Shown here one piece after another: positions 30,641-41,191 of a stretch of 64,000 nucleotides of DNA. Source of the DNA: Aquimarina atlantica (GTDB lineage: Bacteria > Bacteroidota > Bacteroidia > Flavobacteriales > Flavobacteriaceae); contig NZ_AQRA01000010.1 in the NCBI RefSeq assembly GCF_000626715.1, positions 124,001 to 188,000 on the forward strand, in the 5' to 3' direction. The first letter of the stretch is position 1, and each line of letters opens with the position of its first letter. The notes under the pieces are model-generated. The model was not told the DNA's origin. It did no database searches and saw nothing but the letters and a program-made list of their open reading frames with translations. A program made the translations under genes and the position numbers.

Positions 30641-33600
30641 TTAGTATAAATCTTTTAACAATTGATTAAAACTAGTTTCGGAATTTTCTGTCTCGGCATA
30701 TTCTTGTTCCCTCGTATCACCATTATGGATTGCATTTATAAGCATTTCAAAATCTTTATAAGTATTTTTCTTTGTCTGCTTGTATAAAGTACTGTCGAAT
30801 GCCAGAGATTTCATTTTAACACATACCTCACCAGACTTATCGGTAAGATCAATATCTACGTTCACTATATCATCTTCCTGTTTACTTCCTTTTGAATATC
30901 GTACCCAGGCATATAATTCTTTTTGGCAAGGAGAAAATAATTTCACAGATCCTATTTCAAACGGTAATATGGGTTGATTTAATTTCGAATCCAGATCGGT
31001 CAATAAACCGATTGCTAATTGTAACGAACTCTCAATAAGACTTGGATGAAGAGCATAGTTTTTATAATCATCGGTTATAGTTTCTGGTAAACTTAATTGG
31101 GCCAGAATTTGATCTTCTCCCTTGTAAAAGTTTTTTATTCCTTTAAAAGAAGGGCCATAACTCATATCCATTTGCTTTAAAACCTGATAAAGTTCTTCTG
31201 GATTAATGGCTTGTGTTGTAAAATGAGTTTTGAGTTGTACTATATCAATGTTTGTTGAATTTTGATTTGCTAGAATCACAACTTCTCCCTCACAATGGAT
31301 GATTTCTTTTTCTCCTTCTATACTATAAATCTCATAGTCAACTCCTTTATCATTATTTTCAACGAGTGATATATTGACTTCTTTGTTATCTTTAATAGTA
31401 AGTAGATTTACACAAAAGGTATTTCGTAATTCCAGAGTTGTAGATTCATTAAGATCTGGCATTGCATTTTTTACAGCTACATAGGCCATTTCTAAACAGG
31501 CGGTAAAAGGCATTACATTTTGCTGTTGTATTTTATGATCTTTTATAAAAAATTCTTTACCACTGAAAGTAGAAGTATAACACTGCTGACTTAGTGTAGA
31601 GGAATTATAATGTAACAATGGATGAAGTTTTTCAAATTCTCCTGCGGATTTCAATTTTTCACTATCTACCAAATTAAACCAGTATCTCTCACGAGCAAAA
31701 GGATATGTTGGCAAGCTAATACGTCTTGGTTTTACTTGTTTATAAAGCTGTGCCCAATCTATATGAATACCCATTACCCAAGCTTCGGTTAACCTAGAAT
31801 AATTCTTATCATTAATGTATTTATCTATCTGCGTTTCTGAGAAATCATTTTTTTCTGTGGAGTCTATAACAGCTGCACTATTTTGTTTAACTCTATCATA
31901 GAAAATATCTTCTATGTTTTCTTTTTGACTTAGGTAGTCCGAAAGTTTCTCTTTCAGTTCTTCAATCGAATTTACCACCAATCCCAATCGTTCATCCATC
32001 TCATCTCTTCCCACCTGAAGTGTAAAAGCAAGATTAGTAAGATTAATATCATGTTTTTCTACATGATTATATAATAATTGAGTGTATGCTTTAAGTCGAT
32101 CTTCAGTCTTTGCTGAAAGTACAATAATATGTGGTTCATCTAATTGAATTTGAGAATGATCTTCTTCCTGAATATATTCTTCTAAAACGATATGTGAATT
32201 TGCACCTCCAAAACCAAACGAACTTACTCCTGCTCTTCTTGGTAAAGTATTATCCTGATCATCCTTTATAACCTCCCAATTTTGTGTTTTATCTACAATG
32301 TAGAGTGGACTATCTTTAAGATTGATATATGGATTGAGTTCTTCAAAATGAAGTGTTGCTGGTATTTTTTTATGTTTAAGAGATAACAGTACTTTAAGTA
32401 CTCCTGCTATTCCAGCTGCTGTTTCTAGGTGACCGATATTAGTCTTTACAGAAGACAAACCACAGTGAGGAGTTTTTGCAGGAGCTTTATTATGTTTTTT
32501 ATATAATTCTGAAAAGGTTTTATTTAACGCCTGAATTTCAATAGGGTCTCCCAAACTGGTACCAGTACCGTGACATTCGATATATCCAACTGTCGAGGGA
32601 TCAATATGAGCCTTTTGATAAGCTTCTACAAGTAAATCGGTTTGAGCAACGGGATTAGGTGCTGTAAGCATGGTAACCTTTCCTCCGTGATTTTCGGTAG
32701 TTGCTTTAATAACAGCATAAATATGATCTCTATCGGCTTCTGCTTTATCCAGAGGTTTAAGAAATATAGCTCCAGAACCTTCTCCTCTTACATATCCATT
32801 TGCACTCTTGTCAAAAGTTTTGCATTTACCATCACCACTTAACATACCAGCCATTCCGAATGAAATATAGGCAGCAGGAGTGAGCATTAACTGTACTCCT
32901 CCAACTATTGCCATATCAGAACTCCCAGTATGTATGGATTCTATTGCTCTATGAACTGCAATCAAAGAACTGGAGCATGCTGTATCAAGTGGAGCACTTG
33001 GCCCTCGAAGATTTAATAGAAAAGAAACCCGGTTAACCAATACAGAGTGTGAATTTCCCGAAGCGGTATATCCGTCAAGCGGAATTTGATTATCTACTAA
33101 TGAATCTGCATAATCTCTTGTTGCTACTCCAACAAATAATCCTGTTTTAGTACCCGATAGATCAGAAACTTTATGTCCAGAATCTTCAATAGCTTTCCAT
33201 ACTGTTTCTAAAAATATTCGCTGTTGTGGGTCCATCATTTCGGCTTCCCTGGGAGAAATTCCAAAAAATGAAGGATCGAATTTATCCACGTCACTCATAA
33301 AACCTCCCCATTTAGAATTGGTTTTATTTTTCTCTCTAAAAGGATCTCCATCATAGTCTTCCCAATTCCATCGATCTTCAGGAATCACAGTGATTAAGTT
33401 CTTTTCATTCTCAAGGTTTTCCCAGAATTCTTCCAGGTTTTCTGATCCTGGCATAACTCCACTCATACCAACTATTGCAATGGGTTGATCTATAAAACGG
33501 CTTTCTGTAGATAATGCTTCTCCTGGGGATTGAGATTGCTGATCTAATGCACTTGCATTCCATCCTTTATTAATGCTTAATATGCCTTTCTCTGCATCCG

Positions 33601-36600
33601 AATATTCCTCTTTTCTTTTTGCCGGCTGACTAGCTTCTTTCTTGATATCAGAGGTAGAAGTACCTCCTGAAACTTCATGAGTTTTCTGTACTTCATTTTT
33701 ATGTTCTCTAGAGAGGAATGTTGCTATTTCCTTAATTGATGGATATTCAAAAAAGAGTACCGGAGTTATATCTAATTCATAAAGTTCGTTGATTCTGTTT
33801 GCATAGGTTGTTAAACCTATAGAATCAAACCCTAAATCCAATAATATCTTATCGTACGAAATGTCTTCTGGATCCAGTTTCAACATCTCCATAACAATTT
33901 TAGATAGTGCGTCCCGAACTACTATAAATAATTCTTTATCTGCTTGTTGATCCACCTGTACTTCAGAGTCAGTAGAAGTTTTAGAGTCTGTTGCTACAGC
34001 TTCCGGGGTTTCCTTTTCCTTAATACCCCAGGCTCGTTCTATTTTTTCCTGTACTCCTTCTAATACAACAAATTGTGCTTTTCTGGTATGAAGTCCTTTT
34101 TCAAATGCTTCCAGGCCAGTTTTTATACTTAAAGGTTTTATCCCCAGATTCTTTTTAAAGAAAATTTCAGTTTGTTCATCCAACTTCATTCCTCCATCTG
34201 CCCATAAAGACCAGTTAAGACTTAACGTTACTCCTGATCTTTCTCCTTTTTCTTGTAACAACTTACGTTTTTCTGCAAAGGAATCCATAAAGTGATTTGC
34301 GAACGAATAATCACACTGCCCTGCATTTCCTCCTACTGCTGCCAGGGATGAAAACGTTACAAAAAAGTCCAGGTCTTCATCTTTGGTTATTCTATCCAAA
34401 TAAAGTGTCCCGTATACTTTTGGAGCAAAAACCGCTTCCATTTCTTCGCGCGTTTTACTCCTTACGTACGAATCTCTTAAAACACCTGCACTATGAATAA
34501 TTCCGTTAATTTTCCCGAACTTCGATTTTGCTTTCTTAACCAGGTTCTCGACATCTTTAGCTATCGAAACATCTGCCGGTATATACATTACTTCTGCACC
34601 AACCTCACTTAATCTATCTAATTTTGTTTGACGTTCGCCCGAGAGTTTTGATCTTCCGGTAAGTACTAACCGTGCTTTACATTGAGCAGCTAAATATTCT
34701 GCAAATATAAGTCCCAATCCTCCTGCGCCACCAGTAATAATATATACGCCTTTTTCTTTTAGCCCAAAGCTATCAGTCCTATCTGAATCTTGATCCTGAA
34801 GTAAGGAAAATTCTTTTACTTTTCTGACATATCGCTCTTCTTCCTGATAGCGAATAGTCATTTCATTAGAATTATCAGAATGCAATTCGGTTAAAACTAT
34901 ATCCAGAATTTTATCGTAAGATTTTTTTGACTGCTGGATTTCCAGAATTTTGCAATACAATTTTGGATGCTCCATCTGAAGGGTTTTGGCAAAGCCATTT
35001 ATCGCTTCATGATGTGGTTGGGAAGTGCCTATTTGTCCTAAATACAGATATAACAATTGAACATTATCTAGTTTTTGCTCTATCAAAGATTGGCAGAGCA
35101 TAAGGAATGAATAAATTCCATTATCAAAAGATTTCTGAATAAAACCTTCTTCATATTCATCATCATCTTTTAATTCATCACCTATCGGCCAGGCAAAACA
35201 TATATTTTTGATGATATCTTTATTCAAAGCTTCAAAAAGCTTTTTAAAATCTGCTGGGTTTTGCGGATTGATCTTATATTTATGGCTTCCTAATTTCTTA
35301 AACTTATCTCCAGGTTCGATCAGTATAATATCTTCATTCTTTTTATAACGATCTTTATAAACCTTTTGGAGTTTTTCATCCGGGCTAAAAAGTAAAATAG
35401 GCCCTGATTCATTAGATAATACTTTTTCTTGTTCTAATAGAGATTTCTTCCATTCATGAGAGTAATATAACTTTGAATACTCCTCTTCTTCTTTAGTTTG
35501 ATCTGGTTTTTCGTGAACACTAACCAGTGGAACTCCTATAGACTCTCTAATTTTCACAAGTATCATTCCGTCTTCATCCACAATAAAAACATTCACTTTG
35601 GAAACCTTGGACCCTGGTTCATCTACTTTTTTGACATAACTAAAACATTTTGGTTTCAGCGGTTGTAAAACTTCGACTTCGCCTATTGAGTATGGTACAA
35701 ACATTTCTCCTGTTTGCTCTCCTAATTGTGCTGCCATTCCTGCTTGAAAAGAACCATCTACAAGTGAAGGGTGGAGCAAGTAATCATTAAAATCATTATT
35801 TCGGATCTCTGGAATAAGGAGTTCTCCTAGTATTTCATCATCGTTTTTGAAAATATCCTGAAGCACTTGAAAACTAGGTCCTAAATCTAATCCTAATGAT
35901 TTAAAAAGTGGATATGCTTCCTTTCCGTCGGTAACTTTTACACATCTTGTACGAATCTCTTCTAAATCAATATATTCGGGTTCTGCGGTAAGCTCCTCAT
36001 GAGTTGCATATATAAGTTTTCCTTGCGAATATATTTGCTTTGTATTATTCTCTTCTTCACTAAATACTTCAAAATGTACTAATCCTCCGTTAGGCTTTAG
36101 TTCTATACATACTTCTTTGGGAACCGAATCAACTACAGTAAGGGGACTTAACCAGAGAATATTTTTAATTATTTGAACTTTTCTTCCGGTTGCCAGTTCT
36201 CCTGCTTTACGTGCAAAATCCAAATAAGCAACACCAGGTAGCGTAGGAATTTCAGATACCAAGTGATCGTATATAAAGAAATCCTTATCATGAAAGGTTT
36301 TTTTGAAGACCTGTCTTTCGAATGTTGATTCATTAGAATCGATTAGCGGATGAAGAGCAGTGGTTGAATGCAAGCTAAGGTTGGATGATTTTGAAGTATC
36401 AGAAATCCAGTGTCTCTTATCTGCAAAAGGATAAGTTGGTAAAGAAATCTTTGCTCCTGCTTCTAGAGCTTGTATTCCTTGCCAATCTGCAAGAAATCCA
36501 ACACTCCATAGCTGCGCTAACTTACTTAGATCTCCACTTTGCGACAGGAACTTAATAAATTCTTCTTTTTCTTTACGGTTTAGTAATCGTGTAATATTTT

Positions 36601-39600
36601 GACTATTTTTTACCTCTCCGGTAAGCATCGCATTATCTTGCTTACCATCAATAAATAAAGTAAGTTTTTGAACTAGTTCTTGTTTTGTTTTTGCAATTAT
36701 AACCAAGCGATGATCAAAAGATTTTCTTCCTATTTGTAACGTATGCGCAATATCTTTACAAGTAAGTAGTTTTTCTCCTGACAAATCATCCTGAAGGTAT
36801 GTAGATAAGCGTATTGCTGTTTCGCGAAGTTGATTTTCATTTCTAGCTGAAAGCGGAAAAATATACTCCTTAAATTTTGAAGATGGTGTTTTTTCTTCTT
36901 CAATCGGAGTTACATATTCTTCAATGATAACATGTGCATTGGCTCCACCAGCACCAAAAGAACTAATACCAGCTCGAAGTGGATACTGAACACCTTCGAT
37001 TGTCTTAGGTTTCCATTCTTTAACCGTTTGTTCTACATAAAATGGAGAATTTTTAAAATCGATAAAAGGATTTAACTCAGAAGAGTGAAGGGAAGGAACT
37101 AGTTTTTTATATTTCATTTGCAAGAGCACCTTATGCAATCCTACAATACCAGCTGCAGCTTCAAGGTGTCCGATATTGGTTTTTACTGAACCTATAGAAC
37201 ACTCCTGTTTGTCTACATTATATTCCTGAAAGGCAGCAGTTAAACCAGAAATCTCGATAGGATCTCCCAATTCGGTTCCTGTTCCGTGTGCTTCGACATA
37301 ACCAATACTACGAGCGTCGATTTTACCGCTTTCTAATGCGGTAGTAACTACCTGCGCCTGTGATTTAGGGCTGGGGACCATAAATCCACTTGTTTTTCCT
37401 CCGTGATTAACGGCAATACCTTTGATCACTCCGTACACATGGTCACCATCCTTTATTGCCTTATCAAGAGGTTTAATATAAACTGCACCTACACCTTCGC
37501 CAGCCACATATCCGTTGGCCCCTTTACCAAAGGTACGACATACACCATCTGCTGAAAGTGCACCACCACTTTTGTTAATGTCTATTTTACTTTGATGTGC
37601 GTCAAGATTAACTCCTCCCACAATGGCACCAGAGCATTCGCCTTTATAAATTGCTTCACAAGCCAGGTATAGTGCACTTAGACTTGAGGAACAAGCCGTG
37701 TCTATAGGCAAACTCGGACCAGATAGGTTAAAAGCGTACGATACCCGATTAGCAATACCCCATAAATGTGAACTGGGGCTAACAAAATTCCCCTGTAGCT
37801 TTTCTTCTGTACCGATTACCTGATAAAGTGTCCATACAGCTCCTACATAAACTCCTATATTTCGAGAAGCATTGTCATCTACTAATGTTTCTGGATAATA
37901 ACCAGCGTCTTCGATAGCTTCCCAGGCTACTTCAAGAAAAAGTCTTTCCTGTGGATCAAGATATTCAGCTTCTCTAGGAGAGATATTAAAAAAAAGTGAA
38001 TCAAACTTGTCTATATCATCGATGAAGCCACCTCGATATTTTTCTGAAAACTTATTATGAAGACGTTGTCCAAAACGAACGTCTGGTATATCCTCGACAC
38101 AATCTTTTCCTTGAACCAGATTATTCCAGAATTCGTTCATATTTTTGGCCTTAGGATAACGGCCGGCTATCCCAACAATAGCAATATCGCCCGTTTGGTA
38201 TGGCTTATCATTTTGTATATTCTGATTTGCCCCGGTTTCTTTTACTTTAATATCTGAATCAGTTTGGGTAGATTTTCCTGTGCTTTCTGTAATAGAGAAA
38301 TTATTATCGTTATCTATTGAAGAGGTTTCAGAATTGAGTGTTTTTGAAACTACTTTTCCAGAAGTATTATGATACTTTTTGAGGTTGAAATTGGTATGTA
38401 TATTACCAAATGTTTCTGATTGATTGTCTTTGGGTAAAATCTCAGGAATATTAGTCTTTTTCTGAAAAGCTTTAATAAGCCTATTAGCGATTTCCTCTAT
38501 TTTTTCCTGTTTTAAGCCCACAGGTATAGCCAGACGTACCAGATTATTAATTTCTGTATCTTTTTGCATTCCTACATTATGAGCTCCTGCACGAATCCCT
38601 GTATTTAAATATAACCAGGATACAAATGATGCAACCGGGTATTCAAATAATTCAAATTCAGGAATTTGTTTAACATCAATTAATATACAGTGCCCCAATG
38701 CTGGTTGCACAACAGGAATTCCTTGTTGTTTTAAAACCCTCCAGATTGTCTGTACAGATTGTAGTCTATTGCGAACCCAAGCCTCTATCTTATTTCTGTT
38801 ATGAAAGGATAATCCAATAACTTTTTTATCGATTACATCAAGTCCAATGCTTTCTTCCTGAATAAAGTTTTGAATTTTATTGTAAAGTTCAACATCATTG
38901 GTACCTATCAATCCTCCTTTATCTACGCAAAAATTCTTAGCCAGACTTGCAATTATTGCATCTGCATAAGAGACCATTTCCCGTACTACATCCCATACAT
39001 TCTTCCCAATAAATTCGTTTTCATGTTCCAGGATAAATAATGCATTTTCTACAATTCTTGTGGTATCAAAAACAAGAGGAATAGCATATTCTGAAAGGAA
39101 GGTTTTGACTTGTTTGAGATGTTGTAAAGACACTGGTGCTCCTCCGGCAGCATTATCATTCATTTCGATAAAAACAAAAGCTATCGACTCTGGGTCTTCT
39201 TCTACTTGTTTTTTAAGAGCTTCCCAATTTAGGTTTCCTTTATATTGGTCTTCAGCATCTAACTTGTATACCCCTGGATGTGGTAACTCTATTGGTGTAA
39301 ATCCGTTTTCGATCTGATTAAAAATCATGGTAGGAAAAAGCAGGTTCTGAAGTACTTTTCCTTTTTTAGGCCATGATTTACAAAAAGCACGTTCTGCAGT
39401 ACGGCCTGCAGTGGTTAACGTAAAATAAGAAAAAGGAAATATATTTTTTAAACTCTCGACAAGATCGACCGGTTGTTGTAACTGTGTATATAAAAAGCTT
39501 AACTGATTTTGAATAACAGGTAGCTCTAATTGGGCCCACGAATCGGTTTTCAGATCAAATGTAACCTGATCACCTGGTATGTTTAAAGGATTATAACCAT

Positions 39601-41191
39601 AATCCGATAGCATAATAGATCGCTCTTCTCCTTCAATCACCACTTTATGTTTCTCTACTTGTGGGTTTTCTTTTACTTGCTTAAACTCTCCATTTGAATT
39701 TGATGTATTTTGCCTTGCTGTTTTTGACTCTAATGCAACGGTTTGCTTATCTAATTTGGTGAACGTATGATTTTCTTCGTCTGAAGTTTGCATTTTCATC
39801 GGATCTGCAATCATCATAATAATATCGGTTACATTATCAGGATTGCTTCCTACGGGTCTGGAAAGAAATACAGTATTATGTTCTGGCCTGAATTTATTTT
39901 TGAATTGCAAATTTCCTTCATCATTAAAAATATTTTGCCCGCGCAGATAATCTAGTGTTTTATCTAATTCTGGATCTGCATTCGATGAAGAGTTTAGTTT
40001 GCAACCATATGTACCTCCTAAACTTAAAGTAGTATACTCTTCGGCTTTTAAAGTTTTGATAATCTCTACAATTGCATATTCTAATCCTCCCAGAGGCATA
40101 CTCTTTGGGTAGAACTCTAAATCCATTAAATATCCATTCTCTTCTGATGACAATTTTGAGATAAGGATTACATTCTGCAGGACATCATCAAGATATGTTA
40201 GAAAAAGTCTGTGTTCTGCACTTAAGTTACCAGATAAAATTTCTTCTTTAACTATATGAATGAGCGGGTTAACCATTGTTCTTGGTGCACACCATTCATC
40301 AATAATTTGGGTAATATTTTTGTCTACTTTTTTATCAGAACCATTTTGATACTCTTCAATTCTACATTTTCCTGCTCTTTCAAACTTTGATACCTGATAT
40401 CGTAAACGACGCATCTTGCTTCCTTGAAGCGTGAAATCTTTTATATTTACCCTTGACAAAACGCCAAAAGGAGTAGCTGTAAATAAAACCCCTCTTATCG
40501 ATTCTACTTGATCGACCGTGAAAAGATTGAGTTCAAAATTATTGTTGATACAGTATTGATATATTTCTTCTGTTATAACAGATAGATAATCTTTGGCTCC
40601 TGTATAGCTATATACTAATATGATATCCTTATAACGACTATAATTAAAGTACCCTTTTTTTTCTGCCCCAATAAAAAGATTAGGAGCTATATTTCTTGTT
40701 CCTCTTGATGCAGAGCCTTCATTCTTATATTGGTTAAATAGTTTTTCTACCAGCTTTAGTAATTCTGGGTGTTTATTAGCTTCTTTTTCTAATATAAGAA
40801 CAGGAGTTTCTTCCTTATTCACATCATAACGATTATCAAATATTTCTGTAATTTCTTCGGTTGAATTTGATGATTCTTCATTAGAGTATACAGCTCGATC
40901 ATTACCTTCCTTTTCTTGCTTAAATTTCTCTCTTAGTATTCCTTCATGCTTATCAACGAAATAATAACTTAGATCACCGATATTGAAATTTTCAAAAAGT
41001 AAAGTCTTTGGTAAAGTTCCGAATTCTTCTTCTAATTTTTTGATAATCTGCAGAATACGAAATGAATCGATTCCTAACTCTTGAAATGGAGTAGATACAC
41101 AATTATCTCCAATTGGTACTTGACTAAATTGAGATATAAGAGACTTAAGATAAGACTCTGTTGATTCTAATAGTATTTCTTTATCTATCAT
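30641..41191 (-). CDS. Trans-AT polyketide synthase (PKS A) with DUF2156-like and PLP lyase domains
   Basis: A 3516-aa protein. Domains: ACP 1-85 (GIDSF, Ser43); DUF2156/LPG-synthase-C-like acyltransferase fold 165-465; PLP beta-eliminating lyase 525-915 (Lys752); KS 1001-1427 (DTACSSS Cys1167, EAHGTGT, NIGH); DH 1612-1890 (His1643, Asp1812, although the HxxxG glycine is Glu); KR 1905-2385 (TGGAGGLG, Tyr2295 in YSFAN); ACP 2420-2495 (GFDSI); KS 2568-3000 (DTACSSS Cys2739); DH about 3185-3467 with His kept but Asp replaced by Glu (HPSLIESSLQ); and a charged tail. There is no AT. It begins with an ACP and ends with KS-DH, so it shares modules with other proteins at both ends. It is the first biosynthetic gene after the antiterminator; the aminotransferase follows after 10 bp. 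Confidence 0.93.
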   Translation of the reverse strand: MIDKEILLESTESYLKSLISQFSQVPIGDNCVSTPFQELGIDSFRILQIIKKLEEEFGTLPKTLLFENFNIGDLSYYFVDKHEGILREKFKQEKEGNDRAVYSNEESSNSTEEITEIFDNRYDVNKEETPVLILEKEANKHPELLKLVEKLFNQYKNEGSASRGTRNIAPNLFIGAEKKGYFNYSRYKDIILVYSYTGAKDYLSVITEEIYQYCINNNFELNLFTVDQVESIRGVLFTATPFGVLSRVNIKDFTLQGSKMRRLRYQVSKFERAGKCRIEEYQNGSDKKVDKNITQIIDEWCAPRTMVNPLIHIVKEEILSGNLSAEHRLFLTYLDDVLQNVILISKLSSEENGYLMDLEFYPKSMPLGGLEYAIVEIIKTLKAEEYTTLSLGGTYGCKLNSSSNADPELDKTLDYLRGQNIFNDEGNLQFKNKFRPEHNTVFLSRPVGSNPDNVTDIIMMIADPMKMQTSDEENHTFTKLDKQTVALESKTARQNTSNSNGEFKQVKENPQVEKHKVVIEGEERSIMLSDYGYNPLNIPGDQVTFDLKTDSWAQLELPVIQNQLSFLYTQLQQPVDLVESLKNIFPFSYFTLTTAGRTAERAFCKSWPKKGKVLQNLLFPTMIFNQIENGFTPIELPHPGVYKLDAEDQYKGNLNWEALKKQVEEDPESIAFVFIEMNDNAAGGAPVSLQHLKQVKTFLSEYAIPLVFDTTRIVENALFILEHENEFIGKNVWDVVREMVSYADAIIASLAKNFCVDKGGLIGTNDVELYNKIQNFIQEESIGLDVIDKKVIGLSFHNRNKIEAWVRNRLQSVQTIWRVLKQQGIPVVQPALGHCILIDVKQIPEFELFEYPVASFVSWLYLNTGIRAGAHNVGMQKDTEINNLVRLAIPVGLKQEKIEEIANRLIKAFQKKTNIPEILPKDNQSETFGNIHTNFNLKKYHNTSGKVVSKTLNSETSSIDNDNNFSITESTGKSTQTDSDIKVKETGANQNIQNDKPYQTGDIAIVGIAGRYPKAKNMNEFWNNLVQGKDCVEDIPDVRFGQRLHNKFSEKYRGGFIDDIDKFDSLFFNISPREAEYLDPQERLFLEVAWEAIEDAGYYPETLVDDNASRNIGVYVGAVWTLYQVIGTEEKLQGNFVSPSSHLWGIANRVSYAFNLSGPSLPIDTACSSSLSALYLACEAIYKGECSGAIVGGVNLDAHQSKIDINKSGGALSADGVCRTFGKGANGYVAGEGVGAVYIKPLDKAIKDGDHVYGVIKGIAVNHGGKTSGFMVPSPKSQAQVVTTALESGKIDARSIGYVEAHGTGTELGDPIEISGLTAAFQEYNVDKQECSIGSVKTNIGHLEAAAGIVGLHKVLLQMKYKKLVPSLHSSELNPFIDFKNSPFYVEQTVKEWKPKTIEGVQYPLRAGISSFGAGGANAHVIIEEYVTPIEEEKTPSSKFKEYIFPLSARNENQLRETAIRLSTYLQDDLSGEKLLTCKDIAHTLQIGRKSFDHRLVIIAKTKQELVQKLTLFIDGKQDNAMLTGEVKNSQNITRLLNRKEKEEFIKFLSQSGDLSKLAQLWSVGFLADWQGIQALEAGAKISLPTYPFADKRHWISDTSKSSNLSLHSTTALHPLIDSNESTFERQVFKKTFHDKDFFIYDHLVSEIPTLPGVAYLDFARKAGELATGRKVQIIKNILWLSPLTVVDSVPKEVCIELKPNGGLVHFEVFSEEENNTKQIYSQGKLIYATHEELTAEPEYIDLEEIRTRCVKVTDGKEAYPLFKSLGLDLGPSFQVLQDIFKNDDEILGELLIPEIRNNDFNDYLLHPSLVDGSFQAGMAAQLGEQTGEMFVPYSIGEVEVLQPLKPKCFSYVKKVDEPGSKVSKVNVFIVDEDGMILVKIRESIGVPLVSVHEKPDQTKEEEEYSKLYYSHEWKKSLLEQEKVLSNESGPILLFSPDEKLQKVYKDRYKKNEDIILIEPGDKFKKLGSHKYKINPQNPADFKKLFEALNKDIIKNICFAWPIGDELKDDDEYEEGFIQKSFDNGIYSFLMLCQSLIEQKLDNVQLLYLYLGQIGTSQPHHEAINGFAKTLQMEHPKLYCKILEIQQSKKSYDKILDIVLTELHSDNSNEMTIRYQEEERYVRKVKEFSLLQDQDSDRTDSFGLKEKGVYIITGGAGGLGLIFAEYLAAQCKARLVLTGRSKLSGERQTKLDRLSEVGAEVMYIPADVSIAKDVENLVKKAKSKFGKINGIIHSAGVLRDSYVRSKTREEMEAVFAPKVYGTLYLDRITKDEDLDFFVTFSSLAAVGGNAGQCDYSFANHFMDSFAEKRKLLQEKGERSGVTLSLNWSLWADGGMKLDEQTEIFFKKNLGIKPLSIKTGLEAFEKGLHTRKAQFVVLEGVQEKIERAWGIKEKETPEAVATDSKTSTDSEVQVDQQADKELFIVVRDALSKIVMEMLKLDPEDISYDKILLDLGFDSIGLTTYANRINELYELDITPVLFFEYPSIKEIATFLSREHKNEVQKTHEVSGGTSTSDIKKEASQPAKRKEEYSDAEKGILSINKGWNASALDQQSQSPGEALSTESRFIDQPIAIVGMSGVMPGSENLEEFWENLENEKNLITVIPEDRWNWEDYDGDPFREKNKTNSKWGGFMSDVDKFDPSFFGISPREAEMMDPQQRIFLETVWKAIEDSGHKVSDLSGTKTGLFVGVATRDYADSLVDNQIPLDGYTASGNSHSVLVNRVSFLLNLRGPSAPLDTACSSSLIAVHRAIESIHTGSSDMAIVGGVQLMLTPAAYISFGMAGMLSGDGKCKTFDKSANGYVRGEGSGAIFLKPLDKAEADRDHIYAVIKATTENHGGKVTMLTAPNPVAQTDLLVEAYQKAHIDPSTVGYIECHGTGTSLGDPIEIQALNKTFSELYKKHNKAPAKTPHCGLSSVKTNIGHLETAAGIAGVLKVLLSLKHKKIPATLHFEELNPYINLKDSPLYIVDKTQNWEVIKDDQDNTLPRRAGVSSFGFGGANSHIVLEEYIQEEDHSQIQLDEPHIIVLSAKTEDRLKAYTQLLYNHVEKHDINLTNLAFTLQVGRDEMDERLGLVVNSIEELKEKLSDYLSQKENIEDIFYDRVKQNSAAVIDSTEKNDFSETQIDKYINDKNYSRLTEAWVMGIHIDWAQLYKQVKPRRISLPTYPFARERYWFNLVDSEKLKSAGEFEKLHPLLHYNSSTLSQQCYTSTFSGKEFFIKDHKIQQQNVMPFTACLEMAYVAVKNAMPDLNESTTLELRNTFCVNLLTIKDNKEVNISLVENNDKGVDYEIYSIEGEKEIIHCEGEVVILANQNSTNIDIVQLKTHFTTQAINPEELYQVLKQMDMSYGPSFKGIKNFYKGEDQILAQLSLPETITDDYKNYALHPSLIESSLQLAIGLLTDLDSKLNQPILPFEIGSVKLFSPCQKELYAWVRYSKGSKQEDDIVNVDIDLTDKSGEVCVKMKSLAFDSTLYKQTKKNTYKDFEMLINAIHNGDTREQEYAETENSETSFNQLLKDLY
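38447..39619 (-). other. Tryptophanase-type PLP beta-eliminating lyase (SH-like) domain inside PKS A
   Basis: Residues 525-915. Tryptophanase/tyrosine phenol-lyase landmarks are present in order: TTAGRTAERAF, EMNDNAAGGAPVSLQHLKQV, the PLP-N1 aspartate in VFDTTRIVENALFI (Asp709), the Schiff-base lysine in SLAKNFCVDKGGLIG (Lys752) and the carboxylate-binding arginine in LVRLAIP (Arg886). The catalytic set looks complete, so a beta-elimination on an amino acid such as a cysteine adduct is plausible. Embedded lyases of this kind (SH domains) generate thiols or persulfides on leinamycin-type polyketides. Confidence 0.85.
39797..40699 (-). other. DUF2156 (MprF C-terminal/LPG_synthase_C-like) domain inside PKS A
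   Basis: Residues 165-465 of PKS A, between the first ACP and the PLP lyase. Segments recalling the GNAT-like DUF2156 fold: TLQGSKMRRLRYQVSKFERA (the family's basic 'R-R-L-R' helix), DEWC, LMDLEFYP, and GLEYAIVEIIKTLK followed by TTLSLGG. In MprF this fold transfers aminoacyl groups from tRNA. Its place directly before a PLP lyase recalls the domain of unknown function in the leinamycin DUF-SH pair, but I cannot verify homology to that DUF. Function within the line is unknown. Confidence 0.65.
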
